64,000 nt of DNA. It comes from Arthrobacter endolithicus. GTDB taxonomy: Bacteria; Actinomycetota; Actinomycetes; Actinomycetales; Micrococcaceae. The stretch covers positions 124,001 to 188,000 of the forward strand of contig NZ_JAPNLH010000005.1 of the NCBI RefSeq assembly GCF_026627425.1, written 5' to 3'. The position numbers and the translations under genes were made by a program. Below the pieces are notes generated by a model. That model made no database searches and was not told where the DNA came from. It saw only the letters and a list, made by a program, of their open reading frames with translations. Below, one piece after another: positions 1 through 9,246 of the stretch. Position 1 is the stretch's first letter. Every line of letters begins with the position of its first letter.

Positions 1-428
1 GCTTCGACGGTGATACCCATGGAGCGGGCGGTGCCGGCGATGATCTTCATGGCGCCTTCGATGTCCGTGGCGTTCAGATCCACCATCTTCTGGGTCGCAA
101 TTTCGGTCACCTGGGCCTTGGTCAGGTTGGCAACCTTGACGGTATGCGGGGTGCCTGAACCCTTGGCAACACCGGCAGCCTTTTTGATCAGCTCTGCAGC
201 CGGCGGCGTCTTGGTGATGAAGGTAAATGAACGGTCTTCGTAGACGGTGATTTCAACCGGGATAACGTTTCCGCGCTGGGATTCCGTGGCAGCGTTGTAC
301 GCCTTGCAGAATTCCATGATGTTGACACCATGCTGACCAAGGGCGGGTCCGATGGGAGGCGCCGGATTAGCGGCTCCTGCCTGGATCTGCAGCTTGATGA
401 GGCCGGTGACCTTTTTCTTGGGGGCCAA
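1..428 (-). CDS. rplK: 50S ribosomal protein L11 (3' end cut by window edge)
   Basis: L11 binds 23S rRNA in the GTPase-associated centre and is needed for factor-dependent GTP hydrolysis and the stringent response. The translation shows the typical start MAPKKKVTG, the proline-rich [16 protein letters not shown] segment and the C-terminal rRNA-binding part ([13 protein letters not shown], then MGITVEA). The start is TTG at 428-426, chosen because the family begins M-A-P-K-K-K there and AGAAGGA lies about 8 bases upstream; there is no ATG option. 142 of about 143 residues are visible, so only the last residue or two and the stop lie outside. It follows nusG on the same strand with a 154-base gap that contains a hairpin. 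Confidence 0.96.
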   Translation of the reverse strand, partial: MAPKKKVTGLIKLQIQAGAANPAPPIGPALGQHGVNIMEFCKAYNAATESQRGNVIPVEITVYEDRSFTFITKTPPAAELIKKAAGVAKGSGTPHTVKVANLTKAQVTEIATQKMVDLNATDIEGAMKIIAGTARSMGITVE

Positions 429-486
429 TTTCGGGTCCTTCTTTCAATGACTTTCCTGGAGAGACGGAGCGCGCCCCAGGTTCTTT

Positions 487-507
487 GACCATCATGGCGT
501 GATGGTC
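487..507 (-). terminator. Hairpin between nusG and rplK
   Basis: Perfect 8-bp inverted repeat GACCATCA / TGATGGTC with a 5-base loop in the nusG-rplK gap. Downstream on the minus strand there is only a short T-rich stretch, so it may be an attenuating or RNA-processing hairpin rather than a full terminator. Confidence 0.4.
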
Positions 508-582
508 ACCGCTCCGTTCCGGCTAAGCAGGCCGACTCGGAGCGAAGACTAATTTTTTGTGCCGCTGCTGCGGTACCGCCGG

Positions 583-1464
583 CTAGATCTTCGAGACCTG
601 GTTGAACGAAAGCGTCACCGGGGTTTCGCGTTCAAAAATGGAAACCAAGACAACCAGGGTCTGAGACTCTGGCTTGATCTCGGAGATTGTGGCCGGCAGG
701 GTCTCGAACGGGCCGTCCTTGACGATGACGGACTCGCCGACCTCAAAGTCAACAATCGCATCGGCGGGATTATGCCTGACGGGCTGGCCGGCCTCGGCCT
801 GCTCTTCCTCAAAGATCGGTGCGAGCATCGAGAAAACCTCATCAAGTCGCAACGGCACCGGATTATGTGCGTTCCCGACGAAACCGGTGACTCCGGGCGT
901 GTGGCGTACGGCGCCCCACGACGCATCTGTCAGTTCCATCCGGACCAGAACATACCCGGGGATCCGCACGCGGTTCACGACCTTGCGCTGAGCGTTCTTG
1001 ATCTCCACGACCTCTTCCATCGGGACCTGAATTTCGAAGATGTAATCTTCCATATTCAACGACGTGATGCGGGTCTCGAGGTTCGCTTTGACGCGGTTTT
1101 CGTAACCGGCGTAGGAGTGGATGACGAACCAGTCGCCCTCCTGTCGGCGCAGTTTGGCCTTGAACTCATCGGCGGGGTCAACCGCAGCCTCGGCGGCGGC
1201 CGATGCCAAGGCATCCGCGCCGTCGGCACCGGCACTGTCGGCGCTGTTGTCGTCCGTTACGTCACCGTCGTCAACGGCGTCACTGACGTCGACGTCGTCA
1301 GCTACGTCACCGTTAACAGTCTCGTTGTCCGTCCCGCTGGCCGACGGGATAGAAGACTCCTCTCCCGTTACGGGCACAGCGGAATCCGAATTGCCGTCCG
1401 CGATATCCGCAGCCACATTCTCGTCCAGCACACTCTGCGTTGCTTCGAGTTCCTGCTCAGACAC
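583..1464 (-). CDS. nusG: Transcription termination/antitermination factor NusG
   Basis: NusG binds RNA polymerase and couples it to Rho or to the ribosome. The protein (293 residues from the GTG at 1464) has an Asp/Ser/Ala-rich acidic extension of about 105 residues, then the NGN domain ([17 protein letters not shown]) and a C-terminal KOW domain ([19 protein letters not shown]). The acidic extension is usual in actinobacterial NusG. The upstream frame stays open to 1515, but GTG at 1464 has AGGAAA about 7 bases before it and gives the usual protein start (V-S-E-Q-E-L). It lies 96 bases after secE on the same strand. Confidence 0.96.
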   Translation of the reverse strand: MSEQELEATQSVLDENVAADIADGNSDSAVPVTGEESSIPSASGTDNETVNGDVADDVDVSDAVDDGDVTDDNSADSAGADGADALASAAAEAAVDPADEFKAKLRRQEGDWFVIHSYAGYENRVKANLETRITSLNMEDYIFEIQVPMEEVVEIKNAQRKVVNRVRIPGYVLVRMELTDASWGAVRHTPGVTGFVGNAHNPVPLRLDEVFSMLAPIFEEEQAEAGQPVRHNPADAIVDFEVGESVIVKDGPFETLPATISEIKPESQTLVVLVSIFERETPVTLSFNQVSKI

Positions 1465-1560
1465 GTATTTCCTGCTTTCCTTTTCCAAACTTGAGTGGCT
1501 CAAACCGGCCGGCACTCCGACCCCCGCAAACCCAAAACGGTCCGCCGCGGGACAGTGCTT

Positions 1561-1839
1561 CTAATGCTCTACGGTTCCGCTTCCACCGAAAATCCATAAC
1601 ACGGCCTTGCCGAAGCCAAGGTCAAGGCCTGTGACAATTGCCATCATGATGACCACAAACACCAAAACGACCAGTGTGTAGTTCACCAGCTCTTGGCGGG
1701 TGGGGGCCACCACTTTCCGGAGCTCCCCTATGACCTGGCGGAAGAAAAGCGCGAGGCGGGCGAAGATACCGGGTTTACCGGGCTTCGTGCCCTTCTTGGC
1801 GGGGCGGCCATGGGAGCTGCCGGCAGCTGTTTCGGTCAC
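1561..1839 (-). CDS. secE: Preprotein translocase subunit SecE
   Basis: Small single-span subunit of the SecYEG channel in the cytoplasmic membrane. The product is 92 residues from GTG at 1839: a Lys/Pro/Gly-rich cytoplasmic part, the conserved helix FFRQVIGELRKVVAPTRQEL and one transmembrane segment (YTLVVLVFVVIMMAIVTGLDL). The frame is open further upstream to 1935, but GTGAGG just before 1839 and the common SecE start favour the GTG. It is located between tRNA-Trp and nusG, the normal actinobacterial order. Confidence 0.93.
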   Translation of the reverse strand: MTETAAGSSHGRPAKKGTKPGKPGIFARLALFFRQVIGELRKVVAPTRQELVNYTLVVLVFVVIMMAIVTGLDLGFGKAVLWIFGGSGTVEH

Positions 1840-1946
1840 CAATGCCTCACTCGTCCTTATCGGTTGGTTCCCCAGTTCACGCTGAACGGTTCTCTTCTGC
1901 TGATACTTCCATAATGCTGGTGCTTCAGTATTCAATTACCGATATG

Positions 1947-2019
1947 CAGGGCAGACAGGACTCGAACCTGCAACCTGCGGTTTTGGAGACCGCTGCGCTA
2001 CCAATTGCGCCACTACCCT
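1947..2019 (-). tRNA. tRNA-Trp (anticodon CCA)
   Basis: A 73-nt cloverleaf on the minus strand. The acceptor stem is AGGGTAG / CTGCCCT, the anticodon loop carries CCA flanked by AGCGGT-type stem bases, and the T-arm has GGTTCGAGTCC. The discriminator is G and the CA of the CCA end follows in the DNA. It sits directly upstream of secE, as is common in actinobacteria. Confidence 0.96.
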
Positions 2020-2234
2020 TTGTGGAAAACCGTCAAACACTCACGCATTTTCCGGTGATCCGCCGCCGCTTCACGGCTCTTGGTCGGCACCCCTCGAGGG
2101 ATCCGGCTGGAAGGCACGGTTCAGCATGGCGATTTCAACACCGGGAACCAAGTCTACGCAATCATGGGCGCCACGTCGAACCGGCCGTGCAGCGGGCGTC
2201 CCTTTGCTGCCCGGACCGTGCCCGGGCCGCGGCC

Positions 2235-2267
2235 GGACCGCGACTGGACCGCGACTGGACCGCGACG
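2235..2267. repeat. Three tandem copies of an 11-bp unit
   Basis: The unit GGACCGCGACT occurs at 2235-2245 and 2246-2256, and with a changed last base at 2257-2267. It lies in the 346-base gap between tRNA-Trp and the aminotransferase gene. I see no gene in that gap. Confidence 0.7.
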
Positions 2268-2365
2268 GGAAGAGCGCCCAGCCCGGCCACACACCTAAGA
2301 CCGCGCACCTAAACTAGACTCGGACCCAGCCCGCCATGGTCGAACCCCCTAGAGAAAGAGTCCTC

Positions 2366-3601
2366 ATGTCAGCCGCACCGAGCACTGTTCCTTCCGCCAC
2401 TTTCCCGCGGGTGTCCGCGCGAATCGCTGCCATTGCCGAATCGGCTACGTTGGCGGTGGATGCCAAGGCAAAGGCGCTGAAGGCTGCGGGACGCCCGGTC
2501 ATTGGTTTTGGTGCCGGCGAGCCCGATTTCGCTACACCCGCTTACATCGTTGAGGCAGCCATTGACGCCGCCCGGCAACCGAAGAATCACCGGTACTCCC
2601 CCGCCGCCGGATTGCCCGAACTCAGGTCGGCCATCGCTGCCAAAACACTGCGGGATTCCGGTTATGCGGTGGATCCTTCCCAGGTGGTGGTGACCAACGG
2701 CGGAAAGCAGGCCGTGTACGAAACCTTTGCCACCCTGCTGGATCCGGGCGACGAAGTATTGCTGCCCACGCCTTTCTGGACAACATATCCGGAGGCCATC
2801 CGGCTTGCCGGCGGTGTTCCCCTGGAGGTTTTCGCCGGGCCGGAGCAGGGGTATCTGGTCACCGTTGATCAGCTGGAGGCCGCGCTGACGCCGCGGACAA
2901 AGATTCTGTTGTTCGTTTCGCCGTCGAACCCTACAGGCGCCGTTTACTCGCCCGAGCAGACGCGGGAAATCGGCCAGTGGGCGGCGGCAAAGGGCCTGTG
3001 GGTGGTCACCGACGAAATCTACGAGCACCTGACCTACGACGATGTCCCCTTCACCTCCATTGCCACCGCGGCGCCGGAGCTGGGCGATCGGGTGGTCATA
3101 GTCAACGGTGTCGCAAAGACGTACGCCATGACCGGCTGGCGGGTTGGTTGGCTGATCGGCCCCAAAGATGTCGTGCAGGCAGCCACGAATCTGCAGTCGC
3201 ACGCGACCTCCAACGTCGCCAATATCACCCAGTTGGCGGCCCTGGCCGCCGTCTCCGGTCCGTTGACTGCGGTGGAGGAGATGAAGGTGGCCTTTGATCG
3301 CCGCCGCAAGGCCATCGTTGCGGGCCTGAACGCGATCGACGGCGTTGTCTGCCCAACGCCGCACGGCGCCTTCTACGTCTATGCGGACGTCCGCGGGTTG
3401 CTCGGTCGCGATCTGGGCGGCGTGCGGTGTGCCACTTCGGCCGAGCTGGCCGCCCTCATTCTGGACAAGGTGGAGGTGGCGGTTGTGCCCGGCGAGGCGT
3501 TCGGCCCCAGTGGGTTCCTCCGCTTCTCCTACGCGCTGGGCGATGATGATCTGGCCGAAGGCGTCCGACGGCTGCAGGATCTTCTGGGCCGCGCGTCGTA
3601 G
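2366..3601 (+). CDS. Pyridoxal phosphate-dependent aspartate-type aminotransferase
   Basis: Fold type I aminotransferase of the AspAT I-beta group, which moves an amino group between aspartate (or a related amino acid) and 2-oxoglutarate. The protein has 411 residues. Visible motifs are [10 protein letters not shown] near the N-terminus, SPSNPTG (Asn188), VTDEIYE (Asp216) and the PLP-binding lysine in [13 protein letters not shown] (Lys251). The start at ATG 2366 (MSAAPSTV) follows AGAGAAAGAG; an in-frame upstream start at 2336 has no good ribosome site. It is transcribed away from tRNA-Trp. Substrate preference cannot be read from the sequence. Confidence 0.92.
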   Translation: MSAAPSTVPSATFPRVSARIAAIAESATLAVDAKAKALKAAGRPVIGFGAGEPDFATPAYIVEAAIDAARQPKNHRYSPAAGLPELRSAIAAKTLRDSGYAVDPSQVVVTNGGKQAVYETFATLLDPGDEVLLPTPFWTTYPEAIRLAGGVPLEVFAGPEQGYLVTVDQLEAALTPRTKILLFVSPSNPTGAVYSPEQTREIGQWAAAKGLWVVTDEIYEHLTYDDVPFTSIATAAPELGDRVVIVNGVAKTYAMTGWRVGWLIGPKDVVQAATNLQSHATSNVANITQLAALAAVSGPLTAVEEMKVAFDRRRKAIVAGLNAIDGVVCPTPHGAFYVYADVRGLLGRDLGGVRCATSAELAALILDKVEVAVVPGEAFGPSGFLRFSYALGDDDLAEGVRRLQDLLGRAS

Positions 3602-3617
3602 CCGGTGGGATGGTAAT

Positions 3618-3880
3618 TTACCCTCCGCGACGGTTGGCGCCATTGCGGGCCGCCGAAGCATCCGGCGCGGCCGACTGTAACGCTGCCGTTGCCACCGGCC
3701 ACGACGCATCTGCCAGAACGTAGGTTCCCCGGCCGATTTTGCCGATGTCTCCGGCCACTGTGCACCGCCGGAGCGCGTAGCGGGTACACCGGCGGCTTTG
3801 AGTTCCGCCGATTTGCCTGCTACACCGCGGGGCACACGGGCACCAGAGGTACCTACAGCACCAGTCATAGCAGCGGAGTG
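3618..3880 (-). pseudogene. Possible remnant of an AbiEi-like winged-helix protein
   Basis: This fills the 424-base gap between the aminotransferase and pfkA. A minus-strand frame that stops at 3618-3620 contains ALRRCTVAGDIGKIGRGTYV, which resembles the N-terminal winged helix of AbiEi-type antitoxins and related regulators (pattern L-R-x-x-x-x-x-G-x-I-x-x-I-x-R-G-x-Y). No good start codon or ribosome site was found, the frame is Cys/Arg-rich before that motif, and it stops about 35 residues after it. I read it as a decayed fragment; it could also be chance coding-like sequence. Confidence 0.3.
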
Positions 3881-4025
3881 CACTTCAGCGCCTACAGTGG
3901 TTCTCGGGGCACAAGCTGCCCGCAGCCCCGGGAGCCTGACCTGATTTTCTGTCTAGAATCTATGGCAGAGCTCAACGGAGTGCTCGGTACCCTGACCACT
4001 GCTCTCCAAAGGACTCCAGCCACAT

Positions 4026-5051
4026 ATGAAAATCGGAATTCTCACCAGCGGCGGCGACTGCCCCGGCCTGAACGCCGTCATCCGTGGCGCGGTTCTGAAG
4101 GGCATCAAGATCCACGGGCAGGAGTTCGTCGGTTTCCGGGACGGCTGGCGCGGCGTTGTGGAGGGCGACATCATGGATCTGCCGCGGCAAAGCGTGCGCG
4201 GTATTTCCAAACAGGGCGGCACCATTTTAGGCACCTCGCGGACTAATCCGTTTGAGGGCAACGGCGGCCCGGACGTCATCAAGGCGCATCTGGACAGGTT
4301 GGGCATCGACGCGATCATCGCGATCGGTGGCGAGGGCACTCTGGCCGCCGCCAAGCGACTCACCGACGCGGGCCTTAAGATTGTCGGCGTGCCCAAAACG
4401 GTTGACAACGACCTGGACGCCACGGACTACACCTTTGGCTTTGACACCGCTGTCCAAATCGCGACGGAGGCTATCGACAGGCTCCGCACTACCGGAGAAT
4501 CCCATCATCGCTGCATGATTGCCGAGGTAATGGGCCGCCACGTCGGCTGGATTGCGCTGCACGCGGGAATGGCGTCCGGCGCCCACGCCATCCTCATCCC
4601 CGAACAGCCCATCAGCATTGAACAGATCACCGACTGGGTCAATGAAGCCCACGAACGCGGCAGGGCACCATTGGTTGTCGTAGCGGAAGGCTTCGTCACC
4701 GCCGACATGGAGTCACCGCATTCGGAACGAGGTCTGGACACCTTCGGCCGGCCCCGGCTGGGCGGAATCGCCGATCAGCTGGCCCCGGCGATCGAGGAAA
4801 GGACCGGGATTGAAACCAGGGCCACCATCCTCGGGCACATTCAGCGCGGCGGAGTGCCCTCGGCCTTTGACCGCGTCCTGGCCACCCGGTTGGGCATGGC
4901 GGCCATTGATTCGGTGGTGGACGGCAGGTGGGGCACCATGGTGTCCCTCACCGGCACGGAGATCGACCACGTCCCGTTCGATAAGGCGCTGGGGAACTTG
5001 AAGACCGTCCCGCAGCATCGATACGACGAGGCCGCAATCCTCTTCGGCTGA
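4026..5051 (+). CDS. pfkA: 6-phosphofructokinase
   Basis: Phosphorylates fructose 6-phosphate to fructose 1,6-bisphosphate in glycolysis. The protein has 341 residues, normal for the short bacterial form. Seen motifs are LTSGGDCPGLNAVIRG (nucleotide site), GGEGT at 101-105, PKTVDND at 123-129 with catalytic Asp127, and EVMGRHVGW. Residue 104 is Gly, which in this family goes with ATP rather than pyrophosphate; residue 124 is Lys, which is more typical of the pyrophosphate and actinobacterial group. ATP use is the likelier reading. AAAGGAC lies before the ATG. A small hairpin (5060-5073) follows the stop. Confidence 0.95.
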   Translation: MKIGILTSGGDCPGLNAVIRGAVLKGIKIHGQEFVGFRDGWRGVVEGDIMDLPRQSVRGISKQGGTILGTSRTNPFEGNGGPDVIKAHLDRLGIDAIIAIGGEGTLAAAKRLTDAGLKIVGVPKTVDNDLDATDYTFGFDTAVQIATEAIDRLRTTGESHHRCMIAEVMGRHVGWIALHAGMASGAHAILIPEQPISIEQITDWVNEAHERGRAPLVVVAEGFVTADMESPHSERGLDTFGRPRLGGIADQLAPAIEERTGIETRATILGHIQRGGVPSAFDRVLATRLGMAAIDSVVDGRWGTMVSLTGTEIDHVPFDKALGNLKTVPQHRYDEAAILFG

Positions 5052-5099
5052 CTCCCCTTCCGATGACAATCGGATGGCCGGTGGCGGTAGCGTTGGGGC

Positions 5100-5816
5100 A
5101 TGAGCTTTGAGGAAAGCAGCATTCCCATTGTGCAGCTGGCGTGGGAACGCCGGCTTGGATTGCCCGACGGCGCCATGGGCAGCGCCGCGGCCGGCACCGG
5201 AAGCAGCACCGACAGGCTGGTCAAAACCGAGGACGCCGCGCTCACCCTGAGCTTCATCCGACTCTGGGGCCGCTCAGTGCTCGTCGGCCCCGGCTGGGCC
5301 ATTGAGGCTGCCTCGGGTTTCACTGATGCCGAACTCACGGACCACGGCACCCTGCTGGGGTTGACCCGCGCCCAGGGCGGGCATGGTCTGGGGACAGCAT
5401 CGCTGTATTTTGCCGATGACCTCCCGCTGAACCAGCCCGCCGCTGAACTCACGGTATCCATGGATAATCCGGCGGCCGCCCGCCTCGAATCGCACTGTCC
5501 TCCGGATGACGTAAATGAGGTAAGGCTAGGCGCCCTGGAGCATAAATTCACGCTCATGCAGGGAGAGGCTGCGGTGGCCTGCGGCGCCTATGCGCAATGG
5601 CAGGGTCTGCTGGCCCGTCTCGGGGTCCTGGTGAGCCCGGACCAGCGCAGGCAGGGGTGGGGCCAGCTGGCCGCCTCGGTTGCGGCCCACGAGGCACTCG
5701 CCTCCGGACTGATCCTGCATTGGCGGGCCGATGTCAGCAACTTTGCCGCCAATGCACTGGCCCGCTCGCTCGGGTTCGATTGGGCCGGGACGCAGACCAC
5801 GGTACGTTTAGGCTAG
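5100..5816 (+). CDS. GNAT-family N-acetyltransferase-like protein
   Basis: A 238-residue protein whose C-terminal half has the acetyl-CoA binding pattern of GNAT enzymes (LVSPDQRRQGWGQLAA, about residues 179-194) followed by the usual last strand with ANALARSLGF. The N-terminal 160 residues are not recognised and may be a second, degenerate GNAT fold. It lies 48 bases after pfkA on the same strand and may be cotranscribed. The substrate is unknown. Confidence 0.75.
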   Translation: MSFEESSIPIVQLAWERRLGLPDGAMGSAAAGTGSSTDRLVKTEDAALTLSFIRLWGRSVLVGPGWAIEAASGFTDAELTDHGTLLGLTRAQGGHGLGTASLYFADDLPLNQPAAELTVSMDNPAAARLESHCPPDDVNEVRLGALEHKFTLMQGEAAVACGAYAQWQGLLARLGVLVSPDQRRQGWGQLAASVAAHEALASGLILHWRADVSNFAANALARSLGFDWAGTQTTVRLG

Positions 5817-5839
5817 CCCGGCACCGGACAGTCAGCCCC

Positions 5840-7390
5840 TCATCTTGCGTCAACGGGAACGGCCGCATGCCTCCCGCGGTGCGGCGGCCCGCCGTCGACC
5901 TTTGCCGAGGGTTGTCCCATTCCGCCGTTCCAGTTCCGGACCGGGGCCGGTTTAGCCAGGAAAATGGCCACCACCGCACCGATAATGATGACGGCCGCCG
6001 GAAGCATGATGGATTGGCCCATCGCACTGGAGAATCCCGCATGCAATGCCGGCGGCAGGGACCCGGCGAACTCCATGCTTTTGCTCTGCGCACCCCCGGC
6101 GCCCATCTTTGGCAACTCTGCCGCCAGCCGCGACTGCATCAGGGCCGCGATGGCGGCGCTGCCCAACACGGCACCAACCTGCCGGGTTGTGTTGTAAATC
6201 CCGGCCCCCGCGCCCGCCTCGTGCGGCCCAAGATTCCGTGTCGCCGTGGTGGACAGTGGCGCCCAGATACCCGCATTGGCCAGCCCCAGCACGGCGCTCG
6301 GCAGCAGGAACAGCCAGATGGACGTCGTCGGAGCCATCAGTGCGGCGTTCCAGAACAGCGCAACGGCCATCAGCGCCAACCCGGTAGACGCGATGAACTT
6401 GGGGTTCACCCTGTCCACGAGCTTGCCGACCACCGGGGCCAGGCCGCCGGAAATTAGTGCCATCGGGACCAGCATCAGGGCTGATTGCGTCGGCGTCATC
6501 CCGCGGACCAGCTGGTAGTAGAAAATTAGCGGCAGGCTCATGGCGGTAATGCTGAAGCCCACTGTAGTGATGGCGATATTGGCGAGCGAGAAATTGCGCT
6601 CGCGGAACAGAGAAAGCGGAATCAGGGGTTCCCCCCTGTTGACCGCCTGCCAGATCACGAAGATCACCAGCACGGCGATGCCCGTGATAATCAGGCCCCA
6701 GACGCTAATGATGCCGGTGATGGTCCCCCAGTTATACGTGCTGCCTTCCTGGATTCCGAAGACCAGCAGAAACATTCCGACCGCGCTGAGCAGGATGCCG
6801 ACAATGTCAAACTTGTGCCGGTGAGTGGCGAGCGTCGGAACCAGCCGCCAGGCCAGGATGAACCCAATGATGCCAATGGGGACGTTGATGATGAAGATCC
6901 ATTCCCAACCGAACCCGTCCACCAGCACCCCGCCGAGGATCGGACCCACCAATGTTGCCACGCCGGCCGTGGCGCCCCACAGCCCCATCGCCTGTCCACG
7001 TCGATCTGGCGGGAATATCCGCGTGATGACGGCCATGGTCTGCGGGGTCATCAGCGCTGCGCCGAGCCCCTGAACGGCCCGGGCTGTGATCAGCATGGTG
7101 ATATCCCCGGACAGCCCGCACCAGAGCGAGGCAAGGGTGAAGATCACCAGGCCGGACAGGTACAGATTCTTGGGACCGAACCTGTCTCCCAGCCGGCCGG
7201 TAATCAGCAACGGCACCGCGTATGCCAACAGGTACGCGCTCGTCACCCAAATGACCTTATTGATGTCTGCGTGCAGGCCATCCATGATGGCTGGATTAGC
7301 CACCGAAACGATGGTGGTGTCGATCAGAATCATGAAGAAACCAATCACCAGCGACCACAGGGCCGGCCACGGCCGTTTAACGTTTTCCAT
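5840..7390 (-). CDS. MFS efflux transporter, DHA2 (14-TM, EmrB/QacA) type
   Basis: Proton-driven drug or metabolite exporter of 516 residues in the cytoplasmic membrane. Features are the motif D1-like IDTTIVSVANPAI in the first helix, motif A GRLGDRFGPKNLY, the motif C region with GPILGGVLVDGFGWEWIF, and about 14 hydrophobic segments. The hydrophilic tail is Arg/His/Pro-rich. It is the last of five minus-strand genes that start near 10124, 66 bases after ygfZ, so it may be cotranscribed with them or have its own promoter. The substrate is unknown. Confidence 0.88.
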   Translation of the reverse strand: MENVKRPWPALWSLVIGFFMILIDTTIVSVANPAIMDGLHADINKVIWVTSAYLLAYAVPLLITGRLGDRFGPKNLYLSGLVIFTLASLWCGLSGDITMLITARAVQGLGAALMTPQTMAVITRIFPPDRRGQAMGLWGATAGVATLVGPILGGVLVDGFGWEWIFIINVPIGIIGFILAWRLVPTLATHRHKFDIVGILLSAVGMFLLVFGIQEGSTYNWGTITGIISVWGLIITGIAVLVIFVIWQAVNRGEPLIPLSLFRERNFSLANIAITTVGFSITAMSLPLIFYYQLVRGMTPTQSALMLVPMALISGGLAPVVGKLVDRVNPKFIASTGLALMAVALFWNAALMAPTTSIWLFLLPSAVLGLANAGIWAPLSTTATRNLGPHEAGAGAGIYNTTRQVGAVLGSAAIAALMQSRLAAELPKMGAGGAQSKSMEFAGSLPPALHAGFSSAMGQSIMLPAAVIIIGAVVAIFLAKPAPVRNWNGGMGQPSAKVDGGPPHRGRHAAVPVDAR

Positions 7391-7456
7391 GATGCTCCTT
7401 GAAAAGGGATCTACTAGCCAAGGCTGGCGGCCTGAATGCAGCCGAGCGGCCGTTGC

Positions 7457-8566
7457 TTAGCGGGGCGCCCTCAGGAATCCGCTTTGCCGGCCGACCACCT
7501 GCCCGGCATCCGGGGCCACAATGATCTCCTGCAGCGCCACATACTTTTCATCCGCATCGCACACCGTCAGCTGCGCAGCAGGATCCACGTTGCGCTTAAT
7601 CACAGCCAATGCAATCGGCCCCATCTCGAAGTGCTGGGCCACGGATGTCACCGTGCCCACCTGCCGATCATCCGCCTGCACCGGGCTGCCGGCAGCGGGC
7701 AGCGTGTGCTGGGAGCCATCGAGTTGCAGGAACACCAGTCGACGGGGAGGATGCCCAAGGTTATGGACCCGGGCCACCGTCTCCTGGCCCTTGTAGCAGC
7801 CCTTCGACAAATGCACGGCCGTTCGCAGCAAATCCAGCTCGTGCGGAATCGTCTTCTCATCCGTCTCGGCGCCGAGCCGCGGCCGCCAGGCGGCGATGCG
7901 CAGCGCCTCCGCGGCCCAGATCCCTGCCAGCGGCCGCTGCCCCACAGCAGTTTCGAGTTCTGCCAGCGGAATCAGATACTCAAACCAGCTGCGATCAAGG
8001 CCTGGATGCGACTCCTCCGGCACGGCAGTATAGGCGAAGCCCCCTGGGGAGACGTGCGGCCAGGGATCCTGCCAGCAGAGCCGGTCGCTTAATTCCGGCA
8101 CCGAATGAACGGACCCGAGCACCGCCCACTGCGCAGATACGTCCGCCACGTCCACCCGCAGCATGAATTTCATGCCGGTCAGCCAGGCCGCCAGCGGCGC
8201 GGCTTCGGCCGCTTCCACGATGAGCCAGGTGGTCCCGCCGTCGTCGAGTACCCGCGCGTCATACTCGATTCTCCCGTGGATACTTAGCAGCAAAAGCTCG
8301 GTACTCGTCCCGGGAAGCAGACCCGTCAGCTGCTGCGAGGACAACGTGGTCAGCCAGCTCAAGCGGTCCACGCCGGAGACCGTGACGACCCCGCGGTGCG
8401 AAAGATCGACGACCGCGGCGAGGTTCTGTCCCTGAACGGCGCCCGGGATACCAGCCAGCAGGCGTTGTTCCCGGAAGGGATCACCGTAGTGGGCGGCAAC
8501 CCCGGCGTCCAGGCCGCCGGCCGCAACTGCGCCGGGGCGTCGCAAGAGTGTGCTGTTATACGTCAT
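7457..8566 (-). CDS. ygfZ: Folate-binding protein YgfZ (GcvT-like, iron-sulfur related)
   Basis: YgfZ proteins bind folate and help assembly or repair of some iron-sulfur enzymes. The 369-residue product carries the family signature KGCYKGQE at 255-262 with the conserved Cys257, and has the N-terminal GcvT-like fold (VVDLSHRGVVTVSGVDRLSW). It is preceded by the nitrobindin-like gene on the same strand (68-base gap). Confidence 0.92.
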   Translation of the reverse strand: MTYNSTLLRRPGAVAAGGLDAGVAAHYGDPFREQRLLAGIPGAVQGQNLAAVVDLSHRGVVTVSGVDRLSWLTTLSSQQLTGLLPGTSTELLLLSIHGRIEYDARVLDDGGTTWLIVEAAEAAPLAAWLTGMKFMLRVDVADVSAQWAVLGSVHSVPELSDRLCWQDPWPHVSPGGFAYTAVPEESHPGLDRSWFEYLIPLAELETAVGQRPLAGIWAAEALRIAAWRPRLGAETDEKTIPHELDLLRTAVHLSKGCYKGQETVARVHNLGHPPRRLVFLQLDGSQHTLPAAGSPVQADDRQVGTVTSVAQHFEMGPIALAVIKRNVDPAAQLTVCDADEKYVALQEIIVAPDAGQVVGRQSGFLRAPR

Positions 8567-8634
8567 GCTGGGCTAACGCCGTTCCGCGGGCCGGTATTCC
8601 TGCCGGCGCTGCAGTGAGGTTGCTGCGGCGCGGG

Positions 8635-9234
8635 CTAAGCCATCCGCTTCAGAATGGCAGAGGCATGCGCCGCCATGGTTTTCCCCTGTGCCGCCACGTC
8701 CCAGCGCCAGAACAGTTCCCCGTTGACCAGCCCGAAGATTCTGCTGGCCGCCGTGTAGTCCTTGGAACCGGCACCGCGCAGCACGGCGTCAGTCGCCAGA
8801 TGGATCTGCGGTCCTTTAATTTGGCCATAGTAGAGCTCGGCGATGCCACCGGGATGAATCATGTTCACCACGATGTCAAAGCCGCCGTCGGCATTGCGCA
8901 GCTTCTCGACGTCATCCGCCGTCCTCAGTGCGGGGACAATGTCCGCCGGGACCAGGCCGGGGCCGCCGTCGGCATCGTTAAGCGCCCGGTCTAAGGACCA
9001 AAAACCTGTCTCAATCGACAGCGGCCGCAGCTCCATGCCGTCTTCGTCGGTGAGCCAGCTGCGGGCTGTGTACTGCAGATACGGCAGGCCGTTGGTTTCA
9101 AACGTCACCAGCTGGGAAAAATGCGCCGACTCTGCCTCCCCGGCACCGAGACGGCCGCTGCCCCGCCACTGCCCCAAGAGCCAGGAAAGCGGCACCAGCT
9201 CCGGGGTAAGGTCGGTAGGAATCTCGATTGGCAT
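8635..9234 (-). CDS. Nitrobindin-like heme-binding beta-barrel protein (FABP family)
   Basis: A 199-residue protein of the nitrobindin / DUF1794 family. Relatives bind ferric heme in a ten-strand barrel and isomerise peroxynitrite to nitrate. The GxWxGxG signature is present (GQWRGSG, residues 21-27), as is the C-terminal histidine followed by A-x-L-K-R that places the heme ligand in relatives. The ATG at 9234 follows TAAGGA, which overlaps the stop of the microprotein gene, so the two are translationally close. Actinobacterial homologues are usually annotated as FABP family protein. Confidence 0.88.
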   Translation of the reverse strand: MPIEIPTDLTPELVPLSWLLGQWRGSGRLGAGEAESAHFSQLVTFETNGLPYLQYTARSWLTDEDGMELRPLSIETGFWSLDRALNDADGGPGLVPADIVPALRTADDVEKLRNADGGFDIVVNMIHPGGIAELYYGQIKGPQIHLATDAVLRGAGSKDYTAASRIFGLVNGELFWRWDVAAQGKTMAAHASAILKRMA

Positions 9235-9246
9235 CGCGCCCAGTCC

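Noticed and set aside
559-1494. Plus-strand 311-codon frame opposite nusG
   Set aside because: Shadow of nusG; the minus-strand product matches NusG over its whole length.
2369-3883. Minus-strand 504-codon open frame opposite the aminotransferase gene
   Set aside because: It is antisense to a clear aminotransferase, rich in Arg/Gly/Gln/His as expected from the complement of GC-rich coding DNA, and shows no domain or ribosome site.
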